From NCBI RefSeq assembly GCF_023065955.2, contig NW_026623078.1:6086199-6150198 (forward strand): DNA of 64,000 nucleotides. Direction: 5' to 3'. Shown here in pieces: positions 26,201 through 38,800 of this stretch (position 1 is its first letter; the number at the start of each line of letters is the position of its first letter). This DNA is from Ursus arctos (lineage: Eukaryota > Chordata > Mammalia > Carnivora > Ursidae). The translations under genes were made by a program, and so were the position numbers. A model generated the notes under the pieces. It had not been told where the DNA came from. It was given only the letters and a program-made list of their open reading frames with translations, and did not search any database.

Positions 26201-26797
26201 CTCCGCTCGCCGCACAGCCGGCGGATAGGGCCCGCCAGCCTCCTGGGGGCTAACCCTATCCCTACGTCGGCCCCCGAGAGGCCCCTCCCAACGGGCCTGG
26301 CACCGCAACACCGGGCTTGGGGACCGCTAGCCCCAGCATCCGACTCACCATGCTCCCCCGCCGGCAACTGACCCACTAGGGGCACCGCCGGACATTCAGT
26401 GCGGGAGAACGGGCAGGGCTTCTTGAGCCCCGGCGACCTTCGAAGGCCCCCCGCGCCAAAACTCATGGGCCTACGCTACCGCTCGCCAGCGCCCTCACCT
26501 CGGCCCTCCCCTCTGCTCACCGCACAGCCGGTGGATTGGGCCTGCGGCCTCCTGGGGGCTAACCATAACCCTAGGTCAGCCTCCGAGGGGCCCCTGCGAA
26601 GGGGCCTGGTGCCGCAACACCGGGAATTGGGAACTCCCCAACCCCAGCGACGGACTCACCCTGTCACCCTGCCGCCACCCGGGCCCCAGGGGCGCTGCAG
26701 GTCATTCAGGGCGGGAAAACGGGCAGGGTCCTCCGATCCCCCGGCGACCTTCGAAGGCTTCCCGCGCCAAAACGCTTCGGCCAAGCTCCCGCTCGCC
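21804..26797. repeat. 16-mer HOR copy 5, indel-rich
   Basis: The 16-mer order is intact, but about every hundred bases shows a one-base gain or loss, usually in a C or G run, down to about 26,200. Length is 4,994 bp. The changes look like sequencing or consensus errors rather than biological divergence, because substitutions are not raised in parallel. Confidence 0.9.
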
Positions 26798-29700
26798 CGC
26801 GCCCTCCCCTCGGCCCTCCCCTCACTCGCCGCACAGCTAGCACATCGGGCCTGCCGGCCTCCTGGGGGCTAACTGTAACCTTAGGTCGGCCCCCGAGGGG
26901 CCACTACCAAGGGTCTGCCCCCGCAACGCCGGGGATTGGGGACCCCCAAGCCCCAGTGCCGGGCTCACCCTGCCGCCCCGCCCCTCCGGGCCGCTAGTAG
27001 CGCCGCTGGTCATTCAGGGCAGGAGACCGGGTTGGGCCCTCTCTTCGAAGGCCCCCCCGTGCCAAAACGCTTGGGTCCACATTCTTGCTCTCAAGCGCCC
27101 TCACCTGGGTCCACCCCTCCGCTCGCCTCACAGCCGGCGGATCGGGCCTGCTGGCCCCCTGGGGGCTAACAATAACCCTTGGTCGGCCCCCTAGAGCCCT
27201 TCCAAAGGGGTCTGGCGCCCCAACGCCGAGGACTGGGGACCCCCAAGCCCCAGCGCCCAAGTCACCCTAACACCCCTCCTCCACCCGGGCCGCTAGGGGA
27301 GCCGCCGGTCATTCAGGGCAGAAGAACGTACAGGGCCCTCCAAGCCCCCAGCGACTTTCGAAGGACCCCCGCGCCAAAACGCCTGAGCCCACGCTCCCGC
27401 TCGCCAGCGGCCTCACCTCCGCCCGCCTCTCCGCTTGCCGCAGAGCTGGCGGATCGGGCTTCCGGCCTCCTGGGGGCTAAATCTAACCATAGGTCGGCCC
27501 CCTAGGGGCCCCAGCAAGGGGCCTAGAGCCGCAACACCGGGGATTGGAGAACCCCGAGCTCCAGCGCTGGACACAACCGGCTGCCCCGCTGCCACATGGG
27601 CCACTAGGGGCGCTGGCCGGTCATTCAGGGCGGGACAACGGGCAGGGCCCTCAGAGCCTCTGGCGACATTCGAAGGCCCCCCGCGCCAAAACGCTTGGGC
27701 CCACGCTCCTGCTCACAAGCGCCCTCACCTCGGCCTGNNNNNNNNNNNNNNNNNNNNNNNNNNNNNNNNNNNNNNNNNNNNNNNNNNNNNNNNNNNNNNN
27801 NNNNNNNNNNNNNNNNNNNNNNNNNNNNNNNNNNNNNNNNNNNNNNNNNNNNNNNNNNNNNNNNNNNNNNNNNNNNNNNNNNNNNNNNNNNNNNNNNNNN
27901 NNNNNNNNNNNNNNNNNNNNNNNNNNNNNNNNNNNNNGCCACCAGTCATTCAGAGCGGGAGAATGGGCAGGGCCCTCCGAGCCCCTGGCGACCTTTGAGG
28001 CCCCCCACGCCAAAACGCTTGGGCCCACGCTCCCGCTAGCAAGCGCCCTCACCTCGGTCCGCCCCCCCTCTCGCCGCACAGACAGCGGATTGGGCCTGCC
28101 AGCCTCCTGGGAACTAACCCTAACTCTAGGGTCTGCTCACGAGGGGCCCCTCCCAAGGGGCCTGGCGATGCCACGCCGGGGATTGGGGACCCTCAAGCCC
28201 CAGCGCATTACTTACCCTGCCGCCCTGCCGCCACCCGGGCTGCTAGGGGCGCCACCGGTTATTTAGGGCGGGAGAACGGGCAGGGCCCTCCGAGCCCCCA
28301 GTGACCTTTGAAGGCCCCCCGTGACAAAACGCTTGGGCCTAGGCTCCTGCTCGCCAGCACCCTCTCCTCAGCCCCGCCCCTCCGCTCGCCGCACAGCCGG
28401 CAGATCGGGACTGCCGGCCTCCTGGGGCTAACCCTAACCCTAGGTCGGCTCCCGAGGGGCCCATCCCAAGGGGCCTGGCGCCGCCACGCGGGTGATTGGG
28501 GACCCCCGAGCACCAGGGCTGAACTCACCCTGCCGCCCCGCTGCGACCCGGATCGCTAGGGGCACCGTCCTCATTCGGGGCTGGGGAACGGGCAGGGCCC
28601 TCTGAGCCCCCGGTGACCTTCGAAGGCCCGACACGCCAAAACGCTTGGGCTCCCGCTCCCGCTCGCCAGCGCCCTCACCTCGCCCCGCCCCTCCGTTCTC
28701 TGCACAGCCGGCGGATCGGGCCCCGGCCTCCTTTGGGCTAACCTCAACCCTAGGTCGGCCCCCGAGGGACCCCTCCCAAGGGGCCAGGCGCCGCCACGCC
28801 GGGGCATTTGGACCCCTGAGCCCTACTCCAGACTCACCCTGCCGCCCCGCCGCCACCCGGGACGCTAGGGGCGCCACCGGTCACTCAGGGAGGGAGTACG
28901 GGCAGGGCCCTCCGAGCCCCCGATGACCTTCGAAGGCCCCCCGCACCAAAACGCTTGGGCCTAAGCTCCCGCTCGCCAGCGCCCTCACCTCGGCTCACCC
29001 CTCCCCTCGCCGCACAGCCGGCCAATCGGGCCTGCCGGCCTCCTTTGGGCTAACGATAACCCTAGCTCGGCCCCCGAGGGACCCCTCCCAAGGGGCCTGG
29101 CAATGCCACGCCGGGTATTGGGGACCCCCGAGCCCGAGCTCCGGACTCACCCTGCCTCCCCGCCGCCACCCTGGCCGCTAGGGAGCCGCCGGGCATTCAG
29201 GGCGGGAGAACTTGCTGGGCCCTCCGAGCCCCCGGTGAGCTTCGAAGGCCCCCCATGCCAAAACGCTTGGGCCCACGCTCCGGCTTGCCAGCGCATTCGC
29301 GTCGGCCCACCCCCTCCGCTCGCTGCACAGCCGGCGGGATTGGGCCCGCCGGCCTCCTTTGGGCTAACACTCACCATATGTCGGCCCCCGAGGGACCCCT
29401 CCCCAAGTGCCTGGAGCCACCGCGCCGGGGATCGGGGACCACTGAGCCCCAGCTCCAGACTCATCCTGCCGACACGCCGCCATCCTGGCCGCTAGGGGCG
29501 CCACCGGTCATTTAGGGTGTGAGAATGGGCAGGGCCCTCGGAGCCCCCAGCGCCGTTTGAAGGCCCTCCGCGCCAAAACCCTTGGGCCCACGCTCCCGCT
29601 CGCCAGCACCATCACTTCAGCCCACCCCACCCTCCGCTCCCTGCACAGCCGGCGGATTGGGCCTGACGGTCTCCTGGGGGCTAACCCTAACCCTAGCTGG

Positions 29701-30854
29701 ATCCCTCGAGGGGCCCCTCCCAAGGGGCCTGGTGCCGCAACGCCAGGGATTCGGGACCCACAAGCCCCAGCGCCAGACTCACCCTCCCGCCCCGCTGCCA
29801 CCCGGGCCTCTAGGGGCACCGCCGGTCATCCAGGGCGGGAGAACGGGCAGGGTCCTCCGAGCCCCTGGTGACCTTCAAAGGCCCCCGCACCAAAACGCTT
29901 GGGCCCACGCTCCTGCTCTTCAGCGCCCTCACCTCGGCCTGCCCCTCCGCTCGCCACACAGCTGGCAGATCGGGCCTGCCGGCCTCCTGGGGGCTAACCC
30001 TAACCCTAGCTCCACCTCGGAGGGGCTCATCCCAAGGTGCCTGGAGCGGCAATGCCGGGCATTGGAGACCCACGAGCCACAGTGCTGGACTCACCGTGCT
30101 GCCCCGCCGCCACACAGGCCGCTAGTGGCACCACCGGTCATTCAGGGCGGGAGAACGGGAAGGGCCCTTGGAGCCCCCGGCCTCTTTCGAAGGCCCCCCG
30201 CGCCAGAAAGCTTGCGCCCACTCTCCCGGTAGCCAGTGCCCTCACCTCGGCCCGCCCCTCCGCTCGCCGCACAGCCGGCGGATAGGGCCCGCCAGCCTCC
30301 TGGGGGCTAACCCTATCCCTACGTCGGCCCCCGAGAGGCCCCTCCCAACGGGCCTGGCACCGCAACACCGGGCTTGGGGACCGCTAGCCCCAGCATCCGA
30401 CTCACCATGCTCCCCCGCCGGCAACTGACCCACTAGGGGCACCGCCGGACATTCAGTGCGGGAGAACGGGCAGGGCTTCTTGAGCCCCGGCGACCTTCGA
30501 AGGCCCCCCGCGCCAAAACTCATGGGCCTACGCTACCGCTCGCCAGCGCCCTCACCTCGGCCCTCCCCTCTGCTCACCGCACAGCCGGTGGATTGGGCCT
30601 GCGGCCTCCTGGGGGCTAACCATAACCCTAGGTCAGCCTCCGAGGGGCCCCTGCGAAGGGGCCTGGTGCCGCAACACCGGGAATTGGGAACTCCCCAACC
30701 CCAGCGACGGACTCACCCTGTCACCCTGCCGCCACCCGGGCCCCAGGGGCGCTGCAGGTCATTCAGGGCGGGAAAACGGGCAGGGTCCTCCGATCCCCCG
30801 GCGACCTTCGAAGGCTTCCCGCGCCAAAACGCTTCGGCCAAGCTCCCGCTCGCC
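26798..30854. repeat. 16-mer HOR copy 6, containing the assembly gap
   Basis: The written length is 4,057 bp. Aligning the gap edges to copy 1 (2,819 and 3,941) shows that 1,123 bp should lie where 200 Ns are written. A 14-bp deletion sits near 27,042, and about seven small insertions (including 5 bp near 29,628) add 11 bp. Together these account exactly for the difference from 4,983 bp. Confidence 0.9.
27738..27937. other. Assembly gap (200 N)
   Basis: Exactly 200 Ns, a conventional placeholder size. Flanks are satellite in the same orientation and register, so by comparison with copy 1 the missing sequence is predicted to be about 1.12 kb of the same HOR, covering parts of four or five monomers. 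Confidence 0.98.
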
Positions 30855-33800
30855 CGCGCCCTCCCCTCGGCCCTCCCCTCACTCGCCGCACAGCTAGCAC
30901 ATCGGGCCTGCCGGCCTCCTGGGGGCTAACTGTAACCTTAGGTCGGCCCCCGAGGGGCCACTACCAAGGGTCTGCCCCCGCAACGCCGGGGATTGGGGAC
31001 CCCCAAGCCCCAGTGCCGGGCTCACCCTGCCGCCCCGCCCCTCCGGGCCGCTAGTAGCGCCGCTGGTCATTCAGGGCAGGAGACCGGGTTGGGCCCTCTG
31101 AACCCCCGATGACCTTCGAAGGCCCCCCCGTGCCAAAACGCTTGGGTCCACATTCTTGCTCTCAAGCGCCCTCACCTGGGTCCACCCCTCCGCTCGCCTC
31201 ACAGCCGGCGGATCGGGCCTGCTGGCCCCCTGGGGGCTAACAATAACCCTTGGTCGGCCCCCTAGAGCCCTTCCAAAGGGGTCTGGCGCCCCAACGCCGA
31301 GGACTGGGGACCCCCAAGCCCCAGCGCCCAAGTCACCCTAACACCCCTCCTCCACCCGGGCCGCTAGGGGAGCCGCCGGTCATTCAGGGCAGAAGAACGT
31401 ACAGGGCCCTCCAAGCCCCCAGCGACTTTCGAAGGACCCCCGCGCCAAAACGCCTGAGCCCACGCTCCCGCTCGCCAGCGGCCTCACCTCCGCCCGCCTC
31501 TCCGCTTGCCGCAGAGCTGGCGGATCGGGCTTCCGGCCTCCTGGGGGCTAAATCTAACCATAGGTCGGCCCCCTAGGGGCCCCAGCAAGGGGCCTAGAGC
31601 CGCAACACCGGGGATTGGAGAACCCCGAGCTCCAGCGCTGGACACAACCGGCTGCCCCGCTGCCACATGGGCCACTAGGGGCGCTGCCGGTCATTCAGGG
31701 CGGGACAACGGGCAGGGCCCTCAGAGCCTCTGGCGACATTCGAAGGCCCCCCGCGCCAAAACGCTTGGGCCCACGCTCCTGCTCACAAGCGCCCTCACCT
31801 CGGCCTGCCCCTCTGCTCACCACACAGCCGGCGGATCGGGCCTGCCGGCCTCCTCGGAGCTAACCCTAACCCTAGGTGAGTCCCCGAGGGGCCCCTCCCA
31901 AGGGGCATGGCGCCAAAACGCCGGGGATTGGGAACCCCTGAGTCCCAGCGCCCGACTCACCCTACCGCCCCTCCTCCACCAGGGCTTTTAGGGGAGCCGC
32001 CCGTCATTCAGGGCGGGAGAACGGGCAGGGCCGTCCGAACCCCTGGCGACATTCGAAGGACCCCCGCGCCAAAATGACTGGGCCCACTCTCCAGACTGCC
32101 AGCGGCCTCACCTCCGACCACCCCTCCACTCACCGCAGAGCTGGCGGATCGGGCCTGCGGGCCTCCTGGGGGCTAAGCCTAACCATATGTCGGCCCCCGA
32201 GGGGCCCCTAGCAAGGGGCCTGGAGTCGTAACGCCGGGGATTGGGGACCCCTGAACCCCAGTGCCGGACTCACCCGGCCGCCCCGCTGCCACCTGCACCA
32301 CTAGGAGCGCCACCGGTCATTCAGTGCGGGAGAACGGGCAGGGTCCTCCGATCCCCCCACGACCTTCGAAGGGCCCCCCGCACCAAAACACTTGACCCAC
32401 GCTCCCGCTAGCCAGCGCCCTCACCTCGGCCCGCCCCTCCGCTCGCCGCACAGCCGTAGGATCGGGCCTGTCAGCCCCCTGGGTGTAACCCTAACCCTAG
32501 GTCTGCCCCCACGGGGCCCCTCCCAAGGGGCCTGGCATCGCAATGCCGGGGATTGGGGACCCCCGAGCACCAGTGCTGGACTCTCCCTGCCACCCCACCA
32601 CCACCCAGTCCGCTAGGGGCGCCGCCGGTCATTCAGTGCTGGAGAACAGGCAGGGCCCTCTGAGCCCCCGCGACCTTCGTAGGCCCCTCGCGCCAAAATG
32701 CTTGGGCCCACGCTCCCACTCGCCAGCGCCCTCTACTCGGCCCGCCCCTCCACTCGATGAACAGCTAGCGGATCAGGCCTGCCTGTTTCCTGGGGGCTAA
32801 CACTATCCCTAGGTCAGACCCCAAGGGGCCACTTCCAAAGGCCTGGTGCCACAACGCCGGGGATTGGTGACCCCCAAGCCTCAGCGCCGGAGTCACCCTT
32901 CCGCCCCACAGCTACCGGGCCAGTAGGGACGCCACCAGTCATTCAGAGCGGGAGAATGGGCAGGGCCCTCCGAGCCCCTGGCGACCTTTGAGGCCCCCCA
33001 CGCCAAAACGCTTGGGCCCACGCTCCCGCTAGCAAGCGCCCTCACCTCGGTCCGCCCCCCCTCTCGCCGCACAGACAGCGGATTGGGCCTGCCAGCCTCC
33101 TGGGAACTAACCCTAACTCTAGGTCTGCTCACGAGGGGCCCCTCCCAAGGGGCCTGGCGATGCCACGCCGGGGATTGGGGACCCTCAAGCCCCAGCGCAT
33201 TACTTACCCTGCCGCCCTGCCGCCACCCGGGCTGCTAGGGGCGCCACCGGTTATTTAGGGCGGGAGAACGGGCAGGGCCCTCCGAGCCCCCAGTGACCTT
33301 TGAAGGCCCCCCGTGACAAAACGCTTGGGCCTAGGCTCCTGCTCGCCAGCACCCTCTCCTCAGCCCGCCCCTCCGCTCGCCGCACAGCCGGCAGATCGGG
33401 ACTGCCGGCCTCCTGGGGCTAACCCTAACCCTAGGTCGGCTCCCGAGGGGCCCATCCCAAGGGGCCTGGCGCCGCCACGCGGGTGATTGGGGACCCCCGA
33501 GCACCAGGGCTGAACTCACCCTGCCGCCCCGCTGCGACCCGGATCGCTAGGGGCACCGTCCTCATTCGGGGCTGGGGAACGGGCAGGGCCCTCTGAGCCC
33601 CCGGTGACCTTCGAAGGCCCGACACGCCAAAACGCTTGGGCTCCCGCTCCCGCTCGCCAGCGCCCTCACCTCGCCCCGCCCCTCCGTTCTCTGCACAGCC
33701 GGCGGATCGGGCCCCGGCCTCCTTTGGGCTAACCTCAACCCTAGGTCGGCCCCCGAGGGACCCCTCCCAAGGGGCCAGGCGCCGCCACGCCGGGGCATTT

Positions 33801-35837
33801 GGACCCCTGAGCCCTACTCCAGACTCACCCTGCCGCCCCGCCGCCACCCGGGACGCTAGGGGCGCCACCGGTCACTCAGGGAGGGAGTACGGGCAGGGCC
33901 CTCCGAGCCCCCGATGACCTTCGAAGGCCCCCCGCACCAAAACGCTTGGGCCTAAGCTCCCGCTCGCCAGCGCCCTCACCTCGGCTCACCCCTCCCCTCG
34001 CCGCACAGCCGGCCAATCGGGCCTGCCGGCCTCCTTTGGGCTAACGATAACCCTAGCTCGGCCCCCGAGGGACCCCTCCCAAGGGGCCTGGCAATGCCAC
34101 GCCGGGTATTGGGGACCCCCGAGCCCGAGCTCCGGACTCACCCTGCCTCCCCGCCGCCACCCTGGCCGCTAGGGAGCCGCCGGGCATTCAGGGCGGGAGA
34201 ACTTGCTGGGCCCTCCGAGCCCCCGGTGAGCTTCGAAGGCCCCCCATGCCAAAACGCTTGGGCCCACGCTCCGGCTTGCCAGCGCATTCGCGTCGGCCCA
34301 CCCCTCCGCTCGCTGCACAGCCGGCGGATTGGGCCCGCCGGCCTCCTTTGGGCTAACACTCACCATATGTCGGCCCCCGAGGGACCCCTCCCAAGTGCCT
34401 GGAGCCACCGCGCCGGGGATCGGGGACCACTGAGCCCCAGCTCCAGACTCATCCTGCCGACACGCCGCCATCCTGGCCGCTAGGGGCGCCACCGGTCATT
34501 TAGGGTGTGAGAATGGGCAGGGCCCTCGGAGCCCCCAGCGCCGTTTGAAGGCCCTCCGCGCCAAAACCCTTGGGCCCACGCTCCCGCTCGCCAGCACCAT
34601 CACTTCAGCCCACCCTCCGCTCCCTGCACAGCCGGCGGATTGGGCCTGACGGTCTCCTGGGGGCTAACCCTAACCCTAGCTGGATCCCTCGAGGGGCCCC
34701 TCCCAAGGGGCCTGGTGCCGCAACGCCAGGGATTCGGGACCCACAAGCCCCAGCGCCAGACTCACCCTCCCGCCCCGCTGCCACCCGGGCCTCTAGGGGC
34801 ACCGCCGGTCATCCAGGGCGGGAGAACGGGCAGGGTCCTCCGAGCCCCTGGTGACCTTCAAAGGCCCCCGCACCAAAACGCTTGGGCCCACGCTCCTGCT
34901 CTTCAGCGCCCTCACCTCGGCCTGCCCCTCCGCTCGCCACACAGCTGGCAGATCGGGCCTGCCGGCCTCCTGGGGGCTAACCCTAACCCTAGCTCCACCT
35001 CGGAGGGGCTCATCCCAAGGTGCCTGGAGCGGCAATGCCGGGCATTGGAGACCCACGAGCCACAGTGCTGGACTCACCGTGCTGCCCCGCCGCCACACAG
35101 GCCGCTAGTGGCACCACCGGTCATTCAGGGCGGGAGAACGGGAAGGGCCCTTGGAGCCCCCGGCCTCTTTCGAAGGCCCCCCGCGCCAGAAAGCTTGCGC
35201 CCACTCTCCCGGTAGCCAGTGCCCTCACCTCGGCCCGCCCCTCCGCTCGCCGCACAGCCGGCGGATAGGGCCCGCCAGCCTCCTGGGGGCTAACCCTATC
35301 CCTACGTCGGCCCCCGAGAGGCCCCTCCCAACGGGCCTGGCACCGCAACACCGGGCTTGGGGACCGCTAGCCCCAGCATCCGACTCACCATGCTCCCCCG
35401 CCGGCAACTGACCCACTAGGGGCACCGCCGGACATTCAGTGCGGGAGAACGGGCAGGGCTTCTTGAGCCCCGGCGACCTTCGAAGGCCCCCCGCGCCAAA
35501 ACTCATGGGCCTACGCTACCGCTCGCCAGCGCCCTCACCTCGGCCCTCCCCTCTGCTCACCGCACAGCCGGTGGATTGGGCCTGCGGCCTCCTGGGGGCT
35601 AACCATAACCCTAGGTCAGCCTCCGAGGGGCCCCTGCGAAGGGGCCTGGTGCCGCAACACCGGGAATTGGGAACTCCCCAACCCCAGCGACGGACTCACC
35701 CTGTCACCCTGCCGCCACCCGGGCCCCAGGGGCGCTGCAGGTCATTCAGGGCGGGAAAACGGGCAGGGTCCTCCGATCCCCCGGCGACCTTCGAAGGCTT
35801 CCCGCGCCAAAACGCTTCGGCCAAGCTCCCGCTCGCC
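30855..35837. repeat. 16-mer HOR copy 7
   Basis: Full, clean copy of 4,983 bp with no homopolymer indels. It shares the 'gctccacctcgg' variant near 34,993 with copies 1 and 6. Confidence 0.95.
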
Positions 35838-38800
35838 CGCGCCCTCCCCTCGGCCCTCCCCTCACTCGCCGCACAGCTAGCACATCGGGCCTGCCGGCCT
35901 CCTGGGGGCTAACTGTAACCTTAGGTCGGCCCCCGAGGGGCCACTACCAAGGGTCTGCCCCCGCAACGCCGGGGATTGGGGACCCCCAAGCCCCAGTGCC
36001 GGGCTCACCCTGCCGCCCCGCCCCTCCGGGCCGCTAGTAGCGCCGCTGGTCATTCAGGGCAGGAGACCGGGTTGGGCCCTCTGAACCCCCGATGACCTTC
36101 GAAGGCCCCCCCGTGCCAAAACGCTTGGGTCCACATTCTTGCTCTCAAGCGCCCTCACCTGGGTCCACCCCTCCGCTCGCCTCACAGCCGGCGGATCGGG
36201 CCTGCTGGCCCCCTGGGGGCTAACAATAACCCTTGGTCGGCCCCCTAGAGCCCTTCCAAAGGGGTCTGGCGCCCCAACGCCGAGGACTGGGGACCCCCAA
36301 GCCCCAGCGCCCAAGTCACCCTAACACCCCTCCTCCACCCGGGCCGCTAGGGGAGCCGCCGGTCATTCAGGGCAGAAGAACGTACAGGGCCCTCCAAGCC
36401 CCCAGCGACTTTCGAAGGACCCCCGCGCCAAAACGCCTGAGCCCACGCTCCCGCTCGCCAGCGGCCTCACCTCCGCCCGCCTCTCCGCTTGCCGCAGAGC
36501 TGGCGGATCGGGCTTCCGGCCTCCTGGGGGCTAAATCTAACCATAGGTCGGCCCCCTAGGGGCCCCAGCAAGGGGCCTAGAGCCGCAACACCGGGGATTG
36601 GAGAACCCCGAGCTCCAGCGCTGGACACAACCGGCTGCCCCGCTGCCACATGGGCCACTAGGGGCGCTGCCGGTCATTCAGGGCGGGACAACGGGCAGGG
36701 CCCTCAGAGCCTCTGGCGACATTCGAAGGCCCCCCGCGCCAAAACGCTTGGGCCCACGCTCCTGCTCACAAGCGCCCTCACCTCGGCCTGCCCCTCTGCT
36801 CACCACACAGCCGGCGGATCGGGCCTGCCGGCCTCCTCGGAGCTAACCCTAACCCTAGGTGAGTCCCCGAGGGGCCCCTCCCAAGGAGCATGGCGCCAAA
36901 ACGCCGGGGATTGGGAACCCCTGAGTCCCAGCGCCCGACTCACCCTACCGCCCCTCCTCCACCAGGGCTTTTAGGGGAGCCGCCCGTCATTCAGGGCGGG
37001 AGAACGGGCAGGGCCGTCCGAACCCCTGGCGACATTCGAAGGACCCCCGCGCCAAAATGACTGGGCCCACTCTCCAGACTGCCAGCGGCCTCACCTCCGA
37101 CCACCCCTCCACTCACCGCAGAGCTGGCGGATCGGGCCTGCGGGCCTCCTGGGGGCTAAGCCTAACCATATGTCGGCCCCCGAGGGGCCCCTAGCAAGGG
37201 GCCTGGAGTCGTAACGCCGGGGATTGGGGACCCCTGAACCCCAGTGCCGGACTCACCCGGCCGCCCCGCTGCCACCTGCACCACTAGGAGCGCCACCGGT
37301 CATTCAGTGCGGGAGAACGGGCAGGGTCCTCCGATCCCCCCACGACCTTCGAAGGGCCCCCCGCACCAAAACACTTGACCCACGCTCCCGCTAGCCAGCG
37401 CCCTCACCTCGGCCCGCCCCTCCGCTCGCCGCACAGCCGTAGGATCGGGCCTGTCAGCCCCCTGGGTGTAACCCTAACCCTAGGTCTGCCCCCACGGGGC
37501 CCCTCCCAAGGGGCCTGGCATCGCAATGCCGGGGATTGGGGACCCCCGAGCACCAGTGCTGGACTCTCCCTGCCACCCCACCACCACCCAGTCCGCTAGG
37601 GGCGCCGCCGGTCATTCAGTGCTGGAGAACAGGCAGGGCCCTCTGAGCCCCCGCGACCTTCGTAGGCCCCTCGCGCCAAAATGCTTGGGCCCACGCTCCC
37701 ACTCGCCAGCGCCCTCTACTCGGCCCGCCCCTCCACTCGATGAACAGCTAGCGGATCAGGCCTGCCTGTTTCCTGGGGGCTAACACTATCCCTAGGTCAG
37801 ACCCCAAGGGGCCACTTCCAAAGGCCTGGTGCCACAACGCCGGGGATTGGTGACCCCCAAGCCTCAGCGCCGGAGTCACCCTTCCGCCCCACAGCTACCG
37901 GGCCAGTAGGGACGCCACCAGTCATTCAGAGCGGGAGAATGGGCAGGGCCCTCCGAGCCCCTGGCGACCTTTGAGGCCCCCCACGCCAAAACGCTTGGGC
38001 CCACGCTCCCGCTAGCAAGCGCCCTCACCTCGGTCCGCCCCCCCTCTCGCCGCACAGACAGCGGATTGGGCCTGCCAGCCTCCTGGGAACTAACCCTAAC
38101 TCTAGGTCTGCTCACGAGGGGCCCCTCCCAAGGGGCCTGGCGATGCCACGCCGGGGATTGGGGACCCTCAAGCCCCAGCGCATTACTTACCCTGCCGCCC
38201 TGCCGCCACCCGGGCTGCTAGGGGCGCCACCGGTTATTTAGGGCGGGAGAACGGGCAGGGCCCTCCGAGCCCCCAGTGACCTTTGAAGGCCCCCCGTGAC
38301 AAAACGCTTGGGCCTAGGCTCCTGCTCGCCAGCACCCTCTCCTCAGCCCGCCCCTCCGCTCGCCGCACAGCCGGCAGATCGGGACTGCCGGCCTCCTGGG
38401 GCTAACCCTAACCCTAGGTCGGCTCCCGAGGGGCCCATCCCAAGGGGCCTGGCGCCGCCACGCGGGTGATTGGGGACCCCCGAGCACCAGGGCTGAACTC
38501 ACCCTGCCGCCCCGCTGCGACCCGGATCGCTAGGGGCACCGTCCTCATTCGGGGCTGGGGAACGGGCAGGGCCCTCTGAGCCCCCGGTGACCTTCGAAGG
38601 CCCGACACGCCAAAACGCTTGGGCTCCCGCTCCCGCTCGCCAGCGCCCTCACCTCGCCCCGCCCCTCCGTTCTCTGCACAGCCGGCGGATCGGGCCCCGG
38701 CCTCCTTTGGGCTAACCTCAACCCTAGGTCGGCCCCCGAGGGACCCCTCCCAAGGGGCCAGGCGCCGCCACGCCGGGGCATTTGGACCCCTGAGCCCTAC

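Noticed and set aside
27435..28266. Long frames of 105-240 residues across the middle of the array
   Set aside because: They read through 200 Ns and are artefacts of the gap.
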